Assembly: GCF_026104355.1 (NCBI RefSeq) | Contig: NZ_CP110535.1 | Coordinates: 1,426,001 to 1,490,000, forward strand | Source of the DNA: Halomonas sp. BDJS001 | GTDB lineage: Bacteria; Pseudomonadota; Gammaproteobacteria; Pseudomonadales; Halomonadaceae | Reading direction: 5' to 3' | DNA: 64,000 nucleotides | Notes under the pieces: model-generated | What the model was told of the DNA's origin: nothing | The model's database searches: none | Seen by the model: the letters and a program-made list of their open reading frames with translations, nothing else | Shown: positions 8,623 to 17,354 of the stretch, one piece after another | Numbering within the stretch: position 1 is the stretch's first letter | Layout of the letters: each line of letters opens with the position of its first letter | Translations under genes and position numbers: made by a program

Positions 8623-10386
8623 ATGGCAAAGCAACAGGAAGCAACGGATCTACAGCGTGCATTAAGCGCCTGTAAGGGTTCGTTTGTATCGGTGGGCTTT
8701 TTTAGCATGTTCGTCAATTTGCTCATGCTAGTTCCCCCCATGTACATGCTCCAAGTGTATGACCGCGTGCTTACCACGCAAAGTCTCGATACGCTCATTA
8801 TGTTGACGCTCGTCGTCGTTTTTCTTTTTATGGTGATGGGGGGGCTTGAGCTAGTTCGGTCAAGAATGTTGGTAAGGATAGGAAACCGATTAGATACCAC
8901 GATTAATCAGCGCCTCTATGGTGCCATGTTTCGCCGTAGTTTAGTTGCACCAGGGTCTCAAAGCGCTCAGCCGCTAAATGACTTGACCAGCCTGCGACAG
9001 TTTCTTACTGGCAATGGCTTGTTTGCCTTTTTTGACGCTCCTTGGGTGCCCATATATCTGGGTATTTTGTTTATTTTTCACCCATGGCTAGGCGTATTTG
9101 CCACCTGTGCAGGGATTATTTTGTTCGCGCTTGCCGTTGCCAATGAAAAGTCTACTAAAAACCTGCTTGCTGAAGCCAATAGCGAGCAGATTCAAGCGCA
9201 AAATCTAGCTAACTCTAACTTAAGAAACTCCGAAGTATTGCATGCTATGGGTATGCTGCCTGGTATCATGGGGCGCTGGTCGAAACGTCATCACGAATTT
9301 TTAGCTAAACAATCGCAAGCCAGTGACCGTGCTGGCGCTTTGACGAATACCTCAAAAGTTATGCGGCTTTTGTTTCAGTCCATGATTCTGGGGTTGGGGG
9401 CGTTTTTAGTACTCCAAGGTGAAATGACACCAGGAATGATGATTGCGGGCTCTATCTTAATGGGGCGTGCATTGGCACCGATTGACCAAATGATAGGGGG
9501 CTGGAAGGGATTTGTGTCAGCTCGTGGTGCTTACAGCCGGTTAAACGAGTTACTGACACAAATCCCTGATGAGGAGCGCCACATGTCGCTACCTTCACCC
9601 CAGGGCGTAGTGGATATTGAGAACGTGGCTGCCGCACCGCCGGGTACCCGCATGGCCACCATCCGCGGGATAAACTTTAGTGTTGCGAAGGGTGAGCACG
9701 TTGGGATTATCGGTCCTAGTGCGGCAGGTAAGTCAACGCTTGCCCGCGTTCTGTTGGGTATATGGCCAACACAGGTAGGTGATGTAAGGCTCGATGGCGG
9801 GGCAATTAATCAATATAACCGAGACGAGCTAGGCCCCTATATCGGATATTTACCCCAGGATATCGAACTATTCGATGGCACCATCAGCGAGAACATCGCT
9901 CGGTTCGGCAATATCGACTCGGAAAAAGTCGTTTCAGCGGCTAAAAAAGCGGGTGTTCATGAAATGGTGCTAGAGCTTTCTAATGGTTATGACACCATTA
10001 TTGGTTCTAACAGTGGCGCCCTCTCTGGTGGTCAGCGTCAACGCTTAGGCCTGGCTCGTGCCTTATACGGCAACCCTGTTTTGGTCGTTTTAGACGAACC
10101 TAATGCCAACCTGGATGATGCTGGAGAGCGAGCACTGAGCCAAGCCATCGCTCAGCTAAAAGCTGAAGGCACAACGCTATTTGTGATAAGCCACCGAACT
10201 AGTGTGTTGAAAAACATGGATAAGCTACTGGTGATGAAAGAAGGCCAAGTAAGCATGTTTGGGCCCCGCGACCAAGTGCTTGCTCAGTTTGCTAAAAAAT
10301 CGCGCCCCCAGGTGAACCAGCAAAGCGCTGCTCGTCTCTCTGCCATAGCAGGTGGGCGTGGTACCGGTGGCAGCGAGGAGTCGTAA
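8623..10386 (+). CDS. Type I secretion ABC transporter (PrtD family permease/ATPase)
   Basis: 587 residues, the usual length for PrtD/HasD/RsaD-type exporters, which lack an N-terminal C39 peptidase domain, as here. The membrane part spans about 20-300. The nucleotide-binding domain has Walker A GPSAAGKST near 364, signature LSGGQRQR near 467, Walker B VLVVLDEP near 487 and the switch histidine in VISHRT. It should power one-step export of unfolded proteins with C-terminal signals together with the adaptor and TolC-type genes that follow. First gene of a run continuing into a sugar transferase at 13226. Likely cargo: the DUF4214 proteins in this window, none of which has a Sec signal peptide. 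Confidence 0.92.
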   Translation: MAKQQEATDLQRALSACKGSFVSVGFFSMFVNLLMLVPPMYMLQVYDRVLTTQSLDTLIMLTLVVVFLFMVMGGLELVRSRMLVRIGNRLDTTINQRLYGAMFRRSLVAPGSQSAQPLNDLTSLRQFLTGNGLFAFFDAPWVPIYLGILFIFHPWLGVFATCAGIILFALAVANEKSTKNLLAEANSEQIQAQNLANSNLRNSEVLHAMGMLPGIMGRWSKRHHEFLAKQSQASDRAGALTNTSKVMRLLFQSMILGLGAFLVLQGEMTPGMMIAGSILMGRALAPIDQMIGGWKGFVSARGAYSRLNELLTQIPDEERHMSLPSPQGVVDIENVAAAPPGTRMATIRGINFSVAKGEHVGIIGPSAAGKSTLARVLLGIWPTQVGDVRLDGGAINQYNRDELGPYIGYLPQDIELFDGTISENIARFGNIDSEKVVSAAKKAGVHEMVLELSNGYDTIIGSNSGALSGGQRQRLGLARALYGNPVLVVLDEPNANLDDAGERALSQAIAQLKAEGTTLFVISHRTSVLKNMDKLLVMKEGQVSMFGPRDQVLAQFAKKSRPQVNQQSAARLSAIAGGRGTGGSEES

Positions 10387-10387
10387 T

Positions 10388-11413
10388 ATGAGCAACCGCA
10401 AAGATCAGCTCCCAGTTAAAAGCGAAATAGATGTAACGCCACAAGGCCCTGCTACCATCGAAGGCGAGGCGCAAGAGAAGTTGCCAACCAGTGATAAAGG
10501 TTATCGTAGGCTTGGCTACGCTATTTTAGGTATAGCGCTTGGCGGATTCGTATTATGGTCTGCGACTGCCTCTTTGGCGGTGGCTGTTGTAGCCCCTGGC
10601 AATGTTTCTATGGAGTCTTTTAAGCGTACTGTTCAGCACCTTGAAGGGGGGATTGTTCGAGAGCTGTTGGTGCAAGATGGCGATAAGGTAGAAGCGGGGC
10701 AGCCACTGGTTATCTTGAGCGATACACAGGCACGCTCGCAGTTGGAAATTGCCCAGTCACAATACTTTATAAATCGTGCTATGGAGGTGCGTTTGCTGGC
10801 AGAGCAGCAAGGTGCCGAAACGCTTGAGATGCCCGAAGAGCTGATGTCTGTGGACAACGAAAGAATCCAGCAGGTAACAGCTGTTCAGCAAAGTTTGTTT
10901 CATGCGCGCCGTCAATCGCTGCTCAGTACGCTCGACTCAATGGATCAGCAAATTATCCAAATGCAGGAGCAGATTGAAGGTCTAGAGGCGCGCGAACGAG
11001 TCAACAACCAGCGTATTAGTTCATTGCGGTCAGAGGCAGAAGACTTTCGTTCGTTGTACCGTGAAGGGCTGGGTGACAACCAGCGGCTGCGTGAACTAGA
11101 ACGACAAATACTGCAATACCAAGGCGATAATGCGGAGTTCCAATCTAATATTGCCCAATTACGTTCGCAAATCAGCGAAAACCGTATGCAAAAAGAGATC
11201 ACTCAGCAGGAGTTTCAGGCTGAAGTGGGGGAGCAACTACGCAGTGCTCAGGCGCAAATAGCGGAAGCTGAGGAGCAAATTACCTCGTTGACCGACCAAG
11301 TAAATCGCACCGTGGTGAGTGCCCCTGTTTCAGGCACCGTTGTGGGGCGTCAAGTTCATACTGTTGGCGCGGTAGTTCGCCGGCGACACCATTATGGAAG
11401 TAGTGCCTTCTGA
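10388..11413 (+). CDS. Type I secretion membrane-fusion protein (HlyD/PrtE), N-terminal part of frameshifted gene
   Basis: Periplasmic adaptor linking the ABC exporter to the outer-membrane channel. The ATG at 10388 follows GAGGAG; an upstream start inside the ABC gene is unlikely. One membrane segment lies at about 38-60, then the lipoyl/barrel half-domain (VQHLEGGIVRELLVQDGD), then a long coiled coil at about 120-310. The frame runs into a premature stop at 11411-11413 after VGAVVR. Homologues continue with PGDTIMEVVP, which is present in another frame from 11382. The sequence has CCGG at about 11380-11383 where CCCGGG would restore the frame, so two bases appear to be missing. Either a true disruption or a sequence error. 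Confidence 0.85.
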   Translation: MSNRKDQLPVKSEIDVTPQGPATIEGEAQEKLPTSDKGYRRLGYAILGIALGGFVLWSATASLAVAVVAPGNVSMESFKRTVQHLEGGIVRELLVQDGDKVEAGQPLVILSDTQARSQLEIAQSQYFINRAMEVRLLAEQQGAETLEMPEELMSVDNERIQQVTAVQQSLFHARRQSLLSTLDSMDQQIIQMQEQIEGLEARERVNNQRISSLRSEAEDFRSLYREGLGDNQRLRELERQILQYQGDNAEFQSNIAQLRSQISENRMQKEITQQEFQAEVGEQLRSAQAQIAEAEEQITSLTDQVNRTVVSAPVSGTVVGRQVHTVGAVVRRRHHYGSSAF

Positions 11414-11765
11414 TGATGGCTTTGTGGTAGAAGCACGTGTACCAACGCGCGACATCGACAACCTGTTCATAGGCCAGCTTGCTGAAATTCGTTTTTCTGC
11501 CTTCAATCAACGATTAACAAATGTTATTGACGGTGAAATTATTCACCTTAGTGCCGATAGTTTTGAAGATGAGGCAACTGGAGAGCGTTACTACAAAGCA
11601 CGTATTCGGGTAACCGATGAAGGAAAAGAAGATATGACCGAGCAGATGCACCTGCTTTCTGGGATGCCGGCCGAGGTCATGATTCGTACTGGTGAACGTA
11701 CTTTTGCTAGCTACATTGCTAAGCCTGTTACCGACATGCTAGCTCGCGCTATCCGGGAGGATTAA
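11394..11765 (+). CDS. Type I secretion membrane-fusion protein, C-terminal part of frameshifted gene
   Basis: Continuation of the HlyD/PrtE gene in a different frame: barrel domain and C-terminal membrane-proximal region (PSDDGFVVEARVPTRDID, then FSAFNQR and GMPAEVMIRTGERT). The sensible junction is near 11380; ATG 11394 is simply the first methionine and has no convincing ribosome-binding site. The TAA overlaps the ATG of the TolC-type gene (TAATG), so the operon is translationally coupled. With the frame restored the adaptor would be about 459 residues, normal for PrtE-type proteins. Confidence 0.8.
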   Translation: MEVVPSDDGFVVEARVPTRDIDNLFIGQLAEIRFSAFNQRLTNVIDGEIIHLSADSFEDEATGERYYKARIRVTDEGKEDMTEQMHLLSGMPAEVMIRTGERTFASYIAKPVTDMLARAIRED

Positions 11766-13216
11766 TGACACGGACGCCACGTTTTGCTCTTAGTGCGCTT
11801 GCACTGACTGTCACGCTGTTAAGTCAGACCGCATTAGCACAGAGTGATGTGCCTGCTGATCAGCAAGCCCTTAGCGAATTAGAAGCGCTTGCCAATAGCG
11901 AGTCAACGTCCCAAGCGTTGCCCTCACTGCCTGATCTGTTTTCCAGGGCTCTACGCCATGACGCAGATCTTTCACGTCAGCGTTATGAGTTGGATGCCAC
12001 TCGCGAAGAAGTACCGATGGCGCGTTCTCAGCTTCTGCCACAAGTTAGTGCTTCAGGAGGCTATTTATGGCAGGACTCATCGAATTCTCAAACGGTTGAT
12101 GAGTTGAACTTGACAGGGGATGCCCCGCGCCCTGCTGAAATCGATGAAACCTATTACCAGGTTCAGCTTCAGCAACCACTGTTTAGCCTCGAGCGTTGGC
12201 GCAAGATGGATGTTGCTAACGCTCAGGTTAGTGCCGCCGAATTACAGCTTGCCGTCGTTGAGCAAGAATTGGCACTGCAGGTTAGTGAAGCCTATATAAA
12301 AGCCTATTTAGCCTCCCAACGTTTAGGACTCTTAGAGTCTCAACAAGCTTCTCTTGAACTACAGGTACGCCAAGCGAGTCGAGCATTTGATCTAGGTGTT
12401 GGTAACCGTGTGGACTTGCTGGAAGCTCAATCGAGGTACGATCAGGCAGTATCCGACGCAGTTGAAGCTGAAAATGAGTTAGACAATGCGCTTAGCGAAT
12501 TGGAACGCCTTACTGGTGTTACGCCAAGGTTTCAAAGTTCAGCTCCTGGTGAGCTGACCACTGTTACCCTCAATGGCGATATTGGTAATCCCGACGAATG
12601 GATTCCACGCACCAGCCAAAACCTAAGGGTATTATTAGCCCAGGAAGAGCAACAAGTTGCGCAAGCTAATACAAGCGTTAGGCGTTCGGGTTATTACCCT
12701 GAGGTAAACTTAACGCTTAGCTATTCGGATAGACAAAGTGAAGATTATCTTCGTGAAAGCGAAGATTACCGAGCCAATGTCGAGGTTAGTGTGCCAATTT
12801 ATCGGGGCGGCTATACTAACGCAAGCGTTCGCCAGGGCGAAAAACGTATTGAAGCGGGCTCGGCTGCTCTGGACAACGAGCGCAACTTAGCCATACAAGA
12901 GGTGCGGCAACGGATTAGGGCTCTCAATGGCGGCGAACGCCGCCTTGAAGCTCTCAATCAAGCCATCTCATCCAGTCAGCTGTTTTTAGAAGCTGCCGAG
13001 AAGGGTGAACAACTGGGATTGAGGGATCTAGTGGATGTGCTTGATGCACGAGCAAGCCTCTATGATCAGCGTATTCAGTATGTCGACACAGTCGGTAACT
13101 ATGCTTTGGATATGTTGTCACTTCACACTGCAGTGGGTAGCTTAGAAAGTGACGATCTTAATCGCATCATGTCGCTACTGGCCTCGTTGTCCACTTCATC
13201 GCAGGTAGCGCGGTAG
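11765..13216 (+). CDS. TolC-family outer-membrane channel of the type I secretion system
   Basis: 483 residues with a Sec signal peptide (hydrophobic stretch ending ALAQSD near residue 26). It has two outer-membrane-efflux repeats with long helices, as in TolC/PrtF/LapE. The start overlaps the stop of the adaptor gene. It completes a three-component exporter with the two genes upstream. Ten bases downstream starts a glycosyl-1-phosphate transferase, so secretion and glycan priming are probably co-transcribed. Confidence 0.9.
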   Translation: MTRTPRFALSALALTVTLLSQTALAQSDVPADQQALSELEALANSESTSQALPSLPDLFSRALRHDADLSRQRYELDATREEVPMARSQLLPQVSASGGYLWQDSSNSQTVDELNLTGDAPRPAEIDETYYQVQLQQPLFSLERWRKMDVANAQVSAAELQLAVVEQELALQVSEAYIKAYLASQRLGLLESQQASLELQVRQASRAFDLGVGNRVDLLEAQSRYDQAVSDAVEAENELDNALSELERLTGVTPRFQSSAPGELTTVTLNGDIGNPDEWIPRTSQNLRVLLAQEEQQVAQANTSVRRSGYYPEVNLTLSYSDRQSEDYLRESEDYRANVEVSVPIYRGGYTNASVRQGEKRIEAGSAALDNERNLAIQEVRQRIRALNGGERRLEALNQAISSSQLFLEAAEKGEQLGLRDLVDVLDARASLYDQRIQYVDTVGNYALDMLSLHTAVGSLESDDLNRIMSLLASLSTSSQVAR

Positions 13217-13225
13217 TCAGCAACT

Positions 13226-13738
13226 ATGGCCGTTATAAAAACAAGTCAAGGTAGCGAATGGTTGCGGCGCGCTATGCGCTGCTTTGACGCGGGTATCGCC
13301 ACGTTAGTGGCATTGGTTGCCCTTTGGCTAATGCCCGATATCGATTCCGACGGCAATGATTACCTTTTTTTAATACTTATTGGCAGTCTATTACTGCCAG
13401 CAGTAGGCGAGCTAATTGGACTCTACCAGCCATGGCGCGGGCGCAGCCTTTACACCATGCTCGGCATTTATCTCGCCACCTGGATTGCTACCATAGGTCT
13501 GCTTAGCCTCTTGCTTGTCGCTATTCAAGGTACACAGAGTTTTTCCCGGTTATGGATGGGCGTTTCTGCATTATCAGTTCTGGCAGTGGGCAGCGTTATG
13601 CGTACCTTGTTGTATGGGTATTTAAGGCGCCTGCGTGCAAAGGGGCACAATTTAAAGCGCGTGCTGCTAATCGGTAAAAAAGAGAATATCGCCCTATTAG
13701 AAAAAAAATCGTCGAAACGCCCCATGCTGGTTATGTAG
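13226..13738 (+). CDS. Undecaprenyl-phosphate sugar-1-phosphate transferase (WcaJ type), N-terminal part, frameshifted at A8
   Basis: N-terminal membrane region of a polyprenyl-phosphate hexose-phosphate transferase: four predicted membrane helices within the first 125 residues, then the start of the CoA-binding-like domain (LKRVLLIGKKEN). The frame ends at 13738 just after a run of eight A (13701-13708). Reading one base back at that run continues with IVETPHAGYVVVGHYVDED directly into the next entry, so one gene of about 458 residues is split here. The run has the form of a -1 slippery site, and one extra A in DNA or mRNA would also restore the frame. Confidence 0.85.
   Translation: MAVIKTSQGSEWLRRAMRCFDAGIATLVALVALWLMPDIDSDGNDYLFLILIGSLLLPAVGELIGLYQPWRGRSLYTMLGIYLATWIATIGLLSLLLVAIQGTQSFSRLWMGVSALSVLAVGSVMRTLLYGYLRRLRAKGHNLKRVLLIGKKENIALLEKKSSKRPMLVM
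13701..13708 (+). repeat. A8 homopolymer at frameshift point
   Basis: Eight consecutive A (codons GAA AAA AAA then TCG). The upstream frame stops 28 bases later; the -1 frame opens into the catalytic domain. Candidate slippery or phase-variable tract. Confidence 0.75.
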
Positions 13739-13785
13739 TAGTAGGGCATTACGTAGATGAGGACGACACAACTTTTTTTCACAGA

Positions 13786-14601
13786 ATGGCTGTTTTTGCG
13801 AAAGAAAATATATTTCAACGTAACTTTGATGAAATATGGTTAGGCTATCCATTGATTCAAGGTAATCGCGTGCGCCACTTAATGCGTTTACTGGCCGGTA
13901 TTCCATCGAGTATCCGCTTTTTTCCCGATCTACCTGATATTCGTTTTCTGAATCATCGCATTGCGCAGGTGGCAGGTCTTTACTCATTAGAGCTCAATTA
14001 TACTCCCCTCAATGGCCCTATGCGTTTAGTTAAAGCCTTGGAGGATCGTGTGCTAGGTCTAGTACTCTTTGTAATCTTTCTTCCTGTAATGCTAGTTGTG
14101 GCTGTCGCGATCAAATGGAGTATGGGTAGCCCGGTACTTTTTAAACAAGAGCGTCATGGTCTGGATGGTAAACGCTTCAGAATTTACAAGTTTAGAACAA
14201 TGCTCTTGCACGATGGCAGCCAAACCAAGCAGGCATCACATTGTGATGAGCGGGTAACCCCCCTGGGGCGTTTTTTGCGGCGTACTAGCCTCGATGAATT
14301 GCCTCAGCTTTATAATGTTCTTCAGGGTCGCATGTCGCTGGTAGGGCCCAGGCCCCATGCAATGGATCATAACGACCACTACAAAGATCATATTGATATC
14401 TATATGCAAAGGCATCGGGTTAAACCGGGTATGACAGGTTGGGCTCAAGTCAATGGTCTACGAGGGATAACCGACGATGTAAAGCTTATGGAGAAGCGAG
14501 TAGAGTACGACCTATATTATATTGAACGATGGTCTTTAGGATTTGACTTGAAAATATTAACAATGACCTTGACTAAGGGTTTTGTTAACGGCCAGCCTTA
14601 A
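13786..14601 (+). CDS. Undecaprenyl-phosphate sugar-1-phosphate transferase (WcaJ type), catalytic part
   Basis: C-terminal part of the same gene. The homologous frame begins right after the A8 run near 13709; ATG 13786 lies inside the domain and has no ribosome-binding site. It holds one membrane segment (LGLVLFVIFLPVMLVVAVAI) and the bacterial sugar transferase domain with KFRTM, RTSLDELPQL, SLVGPRP and PGMTGWAQVNGLRG. The enzyme would transfer hexose-1-phosphate to undecaprenyl phosphate on the inner face of the cytoplasmic membrane and start a glycan repeat or chain. The sugar is not predictable by eye. The catalytic half is intact. Confidence 0.88.
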   Translation: MAVFAKENIFQRNFDEIWLGYPLIQGNRVRHLMRLLAGIPSSIRFFPDLPDIRFLNHRIAQVAGLYSLELNYTPLNGPMRLVKALEDRVLGLVLFVIFLPVMLVVAVAIKWSMGSPVLFKQERHGLDGKRFRIYKFRTMLLHDGSQTKQASHCDERVTPLGRFLRRTSLDELPQLYNVLQGRMSLVGPRPHAMDHNDHYKDHIDIYMQRHRVKPGMTGWAQVNGLRGITDDVKLMEKRVEYDLYYIERWSLGFDLKILTMTLTKGFVNGQP

Positions 14602-14750
14602 AAAAGTAAAGTACGCTTACGGCTAATAATGAGTACTCAGCTAAAAGTTTTGAAGTGAATTAGTGTTTGATGGCATGAGTATAAATGCTAAATGAAAATT
14701 TTAAGTTTGGATGCTGATAGCCGCCAAGTGGCTTGTCTCAAGGAGGATTT

Positions 14751-16190
14751 ATGATTTTACCCGTAATTTTATCAGGTGGGTCAGGTTCACGCTTATGGCC
14801 AGTGTCTCGTGAGCATTACCCCAAGCAGTTTTTGAACCTGCATAAAGATGATGTTAGTTTGCTGCAAGAAGCGGCACTTCGCCTGAAGGATGTCGCCAAT
14901 GCAGGCGCACCCATGATTGTATGTAACGAAGAACATCGTTTTTTAGTTGCCGAACAAATGCAGCAGGTCGGCTTCAAAGGCAGTCAAATTATACTAGAGC
15001 CCTGCGGTCGGAACACCGCACCCGCATTAGCAATTGCTGCGTTGGCAGCAATTGAGGTAAACGTAGAAGCTGAATTGTTGGTAATGCCTGCTGATCACGT
15101 GATCAAAAATGTAACAGCATTCTCTGATGCAGTAGAAAAAGGCCATACGCTGAGTCAGCAAGGCAAGCTAGTGACGTTTGGTATTACGCCAGCTTCGCCG
15201 CACACAGGTTATGGCTACATAAAGCGTGGTTCAGTACTGAGTGAAGGATTTGCCGTTGAAGCGTTTGTCGAAAAGCCGGATTTAGCTGCGGCTGAAAGCT
15301 ACTTAAAAAGTGGGGACTACCTCTGGAATAGTGGAATATTTCTATTTAAAGCAAGCAGCTACTTAGAAGCATTAAAGCAGTATGCACCTGATATCTTAAC
15401 GTCTTGCCAAGCCGCCTACCAAGCACGCACAGAAGACATGGACTTTTTGCGCATTGAAGAGGCATCGTTTGCCCAATGCAGAAACGAGTCCATAGATTAT
15501 GCGGTGATGGAGCACACCAAGCAGGCAGCCGTTGTTCCTATGTCACCTGGCTGGAGTGATATAGGCGCTTGGGACGCGCTCCACGAACTGCGCTCTAGCG
15601 AGGATAAACAGAGCGGTAACGTCGTCCATGGCGATGTGATGCTTCATGAAACCCAGAGCAGCTTAGTTTATAGCGATTCACGTTTAGTGGCAGCTGTTGG
15701 CGTTAAAGATTTGATCATTGTCGAAACCGACGATGCTGTGTTAGTTGCTGACCGCCATCAGGCTCAGGACACAAAGTTAATCGTGAATGCCCTTAAAGCT
15801 GCGGGACGTAAAGAGTTTCAGTCGCACCAACAGGTTTATCGACCCTGGGGGCATTACCGCACCATGGTATTAACGGATAGCTTTCAGGTGAAAGAAATCG
15901 TCGTTAATCCAGGTGGCAAGCTCTCCTTGCAAATGCACCACCATCGTGCAGAGCACTGGGTGGTTGTGCAAGGCACGGCGCAGGTTACTCAGGGAGAAGG
16001 TCATGGGGATATATCGAAGTTGCGCAGCTTTTTGCTGTCTGAAGATGAGTCCACCTATATACCATTAGGCACAGTGCATCGTCTTGAAAATCCCGGCGTG
16101 ATACCTCTCAAGCTCATTGAAGTACAAACTGGCTCCTACCTGGGGGAAGACGATATCGTCCGCTATAACGACAAATATGGTCGAGAATAA
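14751..16190 (+). CDS. manC: Mannose-1-phosphate guanylyltransferase/mannose-6-phosphate isomerase
   Basis: 479 residues, the usual bifunctional type II PMI/GMP length (AlgA/ManC/WbpW). The nucleotidyltransferase domain starts with the pyrophosphorylase signature LSGGSGSRLWP near residue 8. The C-terminal cupin isomerase domain has QMHHHRAEHWVVVQG near 395. It makes GDP-mannose from mannose-1-phosphate and may also interconvert fructose-6-phosphate and mannose-6-phosphate. I chose ATG 14751 because AAGGAGG sits 4 bases upstream; a TTG 18 bases earlier would place that site inside the gene. It feeds Gmd/Rmd at 28875-30903. Any of the symbols algA, cpsB or wbpW could be used. Confidence 0.92.
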   Translation: MILPVILSGGSGSRLWPVSREHYPKQFLNLHKDDVSLLQEAALRLKDVANAGAPMIVCNEEHRFLVAEQMQQVGFKGSQIILEPCGRNTAPALAIAALAAIEVNVEAELLVMPADHVIKNVTAFSDAVEKGHTLSQQGKLVTFGITPASPHTGYGYIKRGSVLSEGFAVEAFVEKPDLAAAESYLKSGDYLWNSGIFLFKASSYLEALKQYAPDILTSCQAAYQARTEDMDFLRIEEASFAQCRNESIDYAVMEHTKQAAVVPMSPGWSDIGAWDALHELRSSEDKQSGNVVHGDVMLHETQSSLVYSDSRLVAAVGVKDLIIVETDDAVLVADRHQAQDTKLIVNALKAAGRKEFQSHQQVYRPWGHYRTMVLTDSFQVKEIVVNPGGKLSLQMHHHRAEHWVVVQGTAQVTQGEGHGDISKLRSFLLSEDESTYIPLGTVHRLENPGVIPLKLIEVQTGSYLGEDDIVRYNDKYGRE

Positions 16191-16238
16191 TTACGCTCGA
16201 TAATAAAGAGTGGTTAAAAATAGGAGCAAAAAGTTGTA

Positions 16239-17354
16239 ATGAAAGTCGCCATTGTCCACGACTGGCTGACCACCTGGGCTGGTGCCGAAAAAGCGCTGGC
16301 CGAGTTGCTCAACTGTTTCCCTCAAGCGGAAATATTTACCATCGTTAATTTTCTCGAAGAGGGGGCGATCCCGGCGCTAAATCGTCATGTTATTCACACC
16401 AGTTTTATCCAACGCATGCCTTGGGCGCGAACGCGATATAGGCAGTATTTGCCACTGATGCCATTAGCAGTAGAACAGTTCGATCTCAAGGGCTTCGACC
16501 TGATTCTGTCCAGCAGTCATGCGGTAGCAAAAGGGGTGATCTCTGATCCCAGTGCTGTACACATTTGCTATTGCTACAGCCCCATGCGGTATGCCTGGGA
16601 CATGCAGCACCAATACCTACGCCAGTCAGGAAAAGAGAAAGGCTTAATGAGTTGGCTGATGCGTTGGCAGCTACACCGGCTACGTCAGTGGGATTATATT
16701 AGTGCTCAGCGTGTTGACCACTTTATTGCAATTTCAAGTTATATAAAACGACGTATTGAAACCTTCTACAGACGCGAAGCTGATGTGATTTATCCCCCAG
16801 TGGATGTGGATAAATTTTGTTATGATCGCCCTAGAGAACATTTTTATCTAACCGCCTCACGTATGGTGCCCTATAAGCGCATCGATTTAGTGATTGAAGC
16901 CTTCAATAAAATGCCGGACAAGCAGCTAATTGTTATCGGTGATGGCCCTGATTATGCCAAATTGGCAGCATTGGCCGGTTCGAATGTGATAATGATGGGT
17001 TATCAATCTGACAGTGTATTGATTGATCACCTAGAGCGTAGTCAAGCATTTTTATTTATGGCAGAAGAAGACTTTGGTATCTTGCCCGTAGAGGCACAGG
17101 CCGCAGGAGCCCCTGTCATTGGTTATGGTGTTGGGGGATTGGCAGAAACAACGTTGAATAACGTGTCCGGCCTATGGGTAAAAGAGCAGTCCAGTGATGC
17201 ATTAGTGGCATGTATTGAGCACTTTGAAGCGAGTAAAAGGCTAGATCCTTCACTATTTTCTCCGAAAGTATGTAGACAAAGTGCAGAGCGTTTCGCTACC
17301 GCAAATTTTGTCCAAGCCATCCAGTCCTTGGTTAAAAAACACCTCCTCCACTAG
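16239..17354 (+). CDS. Glycosyltransferase family 4 protein (WbaZ-like)
   Basis: 371 residues with two Rossmann-like halves (GT-B). The N-terminus MKVAIVHDWL is typical of the WbaZ/mannosyltransferase-like group. The C-terminal half has SRMVPYKRID for nucleotide-sugar handling and the EX7E signature in EEDFGILPVEAQ. It probably adds a sugar, perhaps mannose or rhamnose given the GDP-sugar genes, during glycan assembly on the cytoplasmic face. It lies 48 bases after manC and overlaps the 3' end of the convergent gene at 17351 by 4 bases. Confidence 0.85.
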   Translation: MKVAIVHDWLTTWAGAEKALAELLNCFPQAEIFTIVNFLEEGAIPALNRHVIHTSFIQRMPWARTRYRQYLPLMPLAVEQFDLKGFDLILSSSHAVAKGVISDPSAVHICYCYSPMRYAWDMQHQYLRQSGKEKGLMSWLMRWQLHRLRQWDYISAQRVDHFIAISSYIKRRIETFYRREADVIYPPVDVDKFCYDRPREHFYLTASRMVPYKRIDLVIEAFNKMPDKQLIVIGDGPDYAKLAALAGSNVIMMGYQSDSVLIDHLERSQAFLFMAEEDFGILPVEAQAAGAPVIGYGVGGLAETTLNNVSGLWVKEQSSDALVACIEHFEASKRLDPSLFSPKVCRQSAERFATANFVQAIQSLVKKHLLH

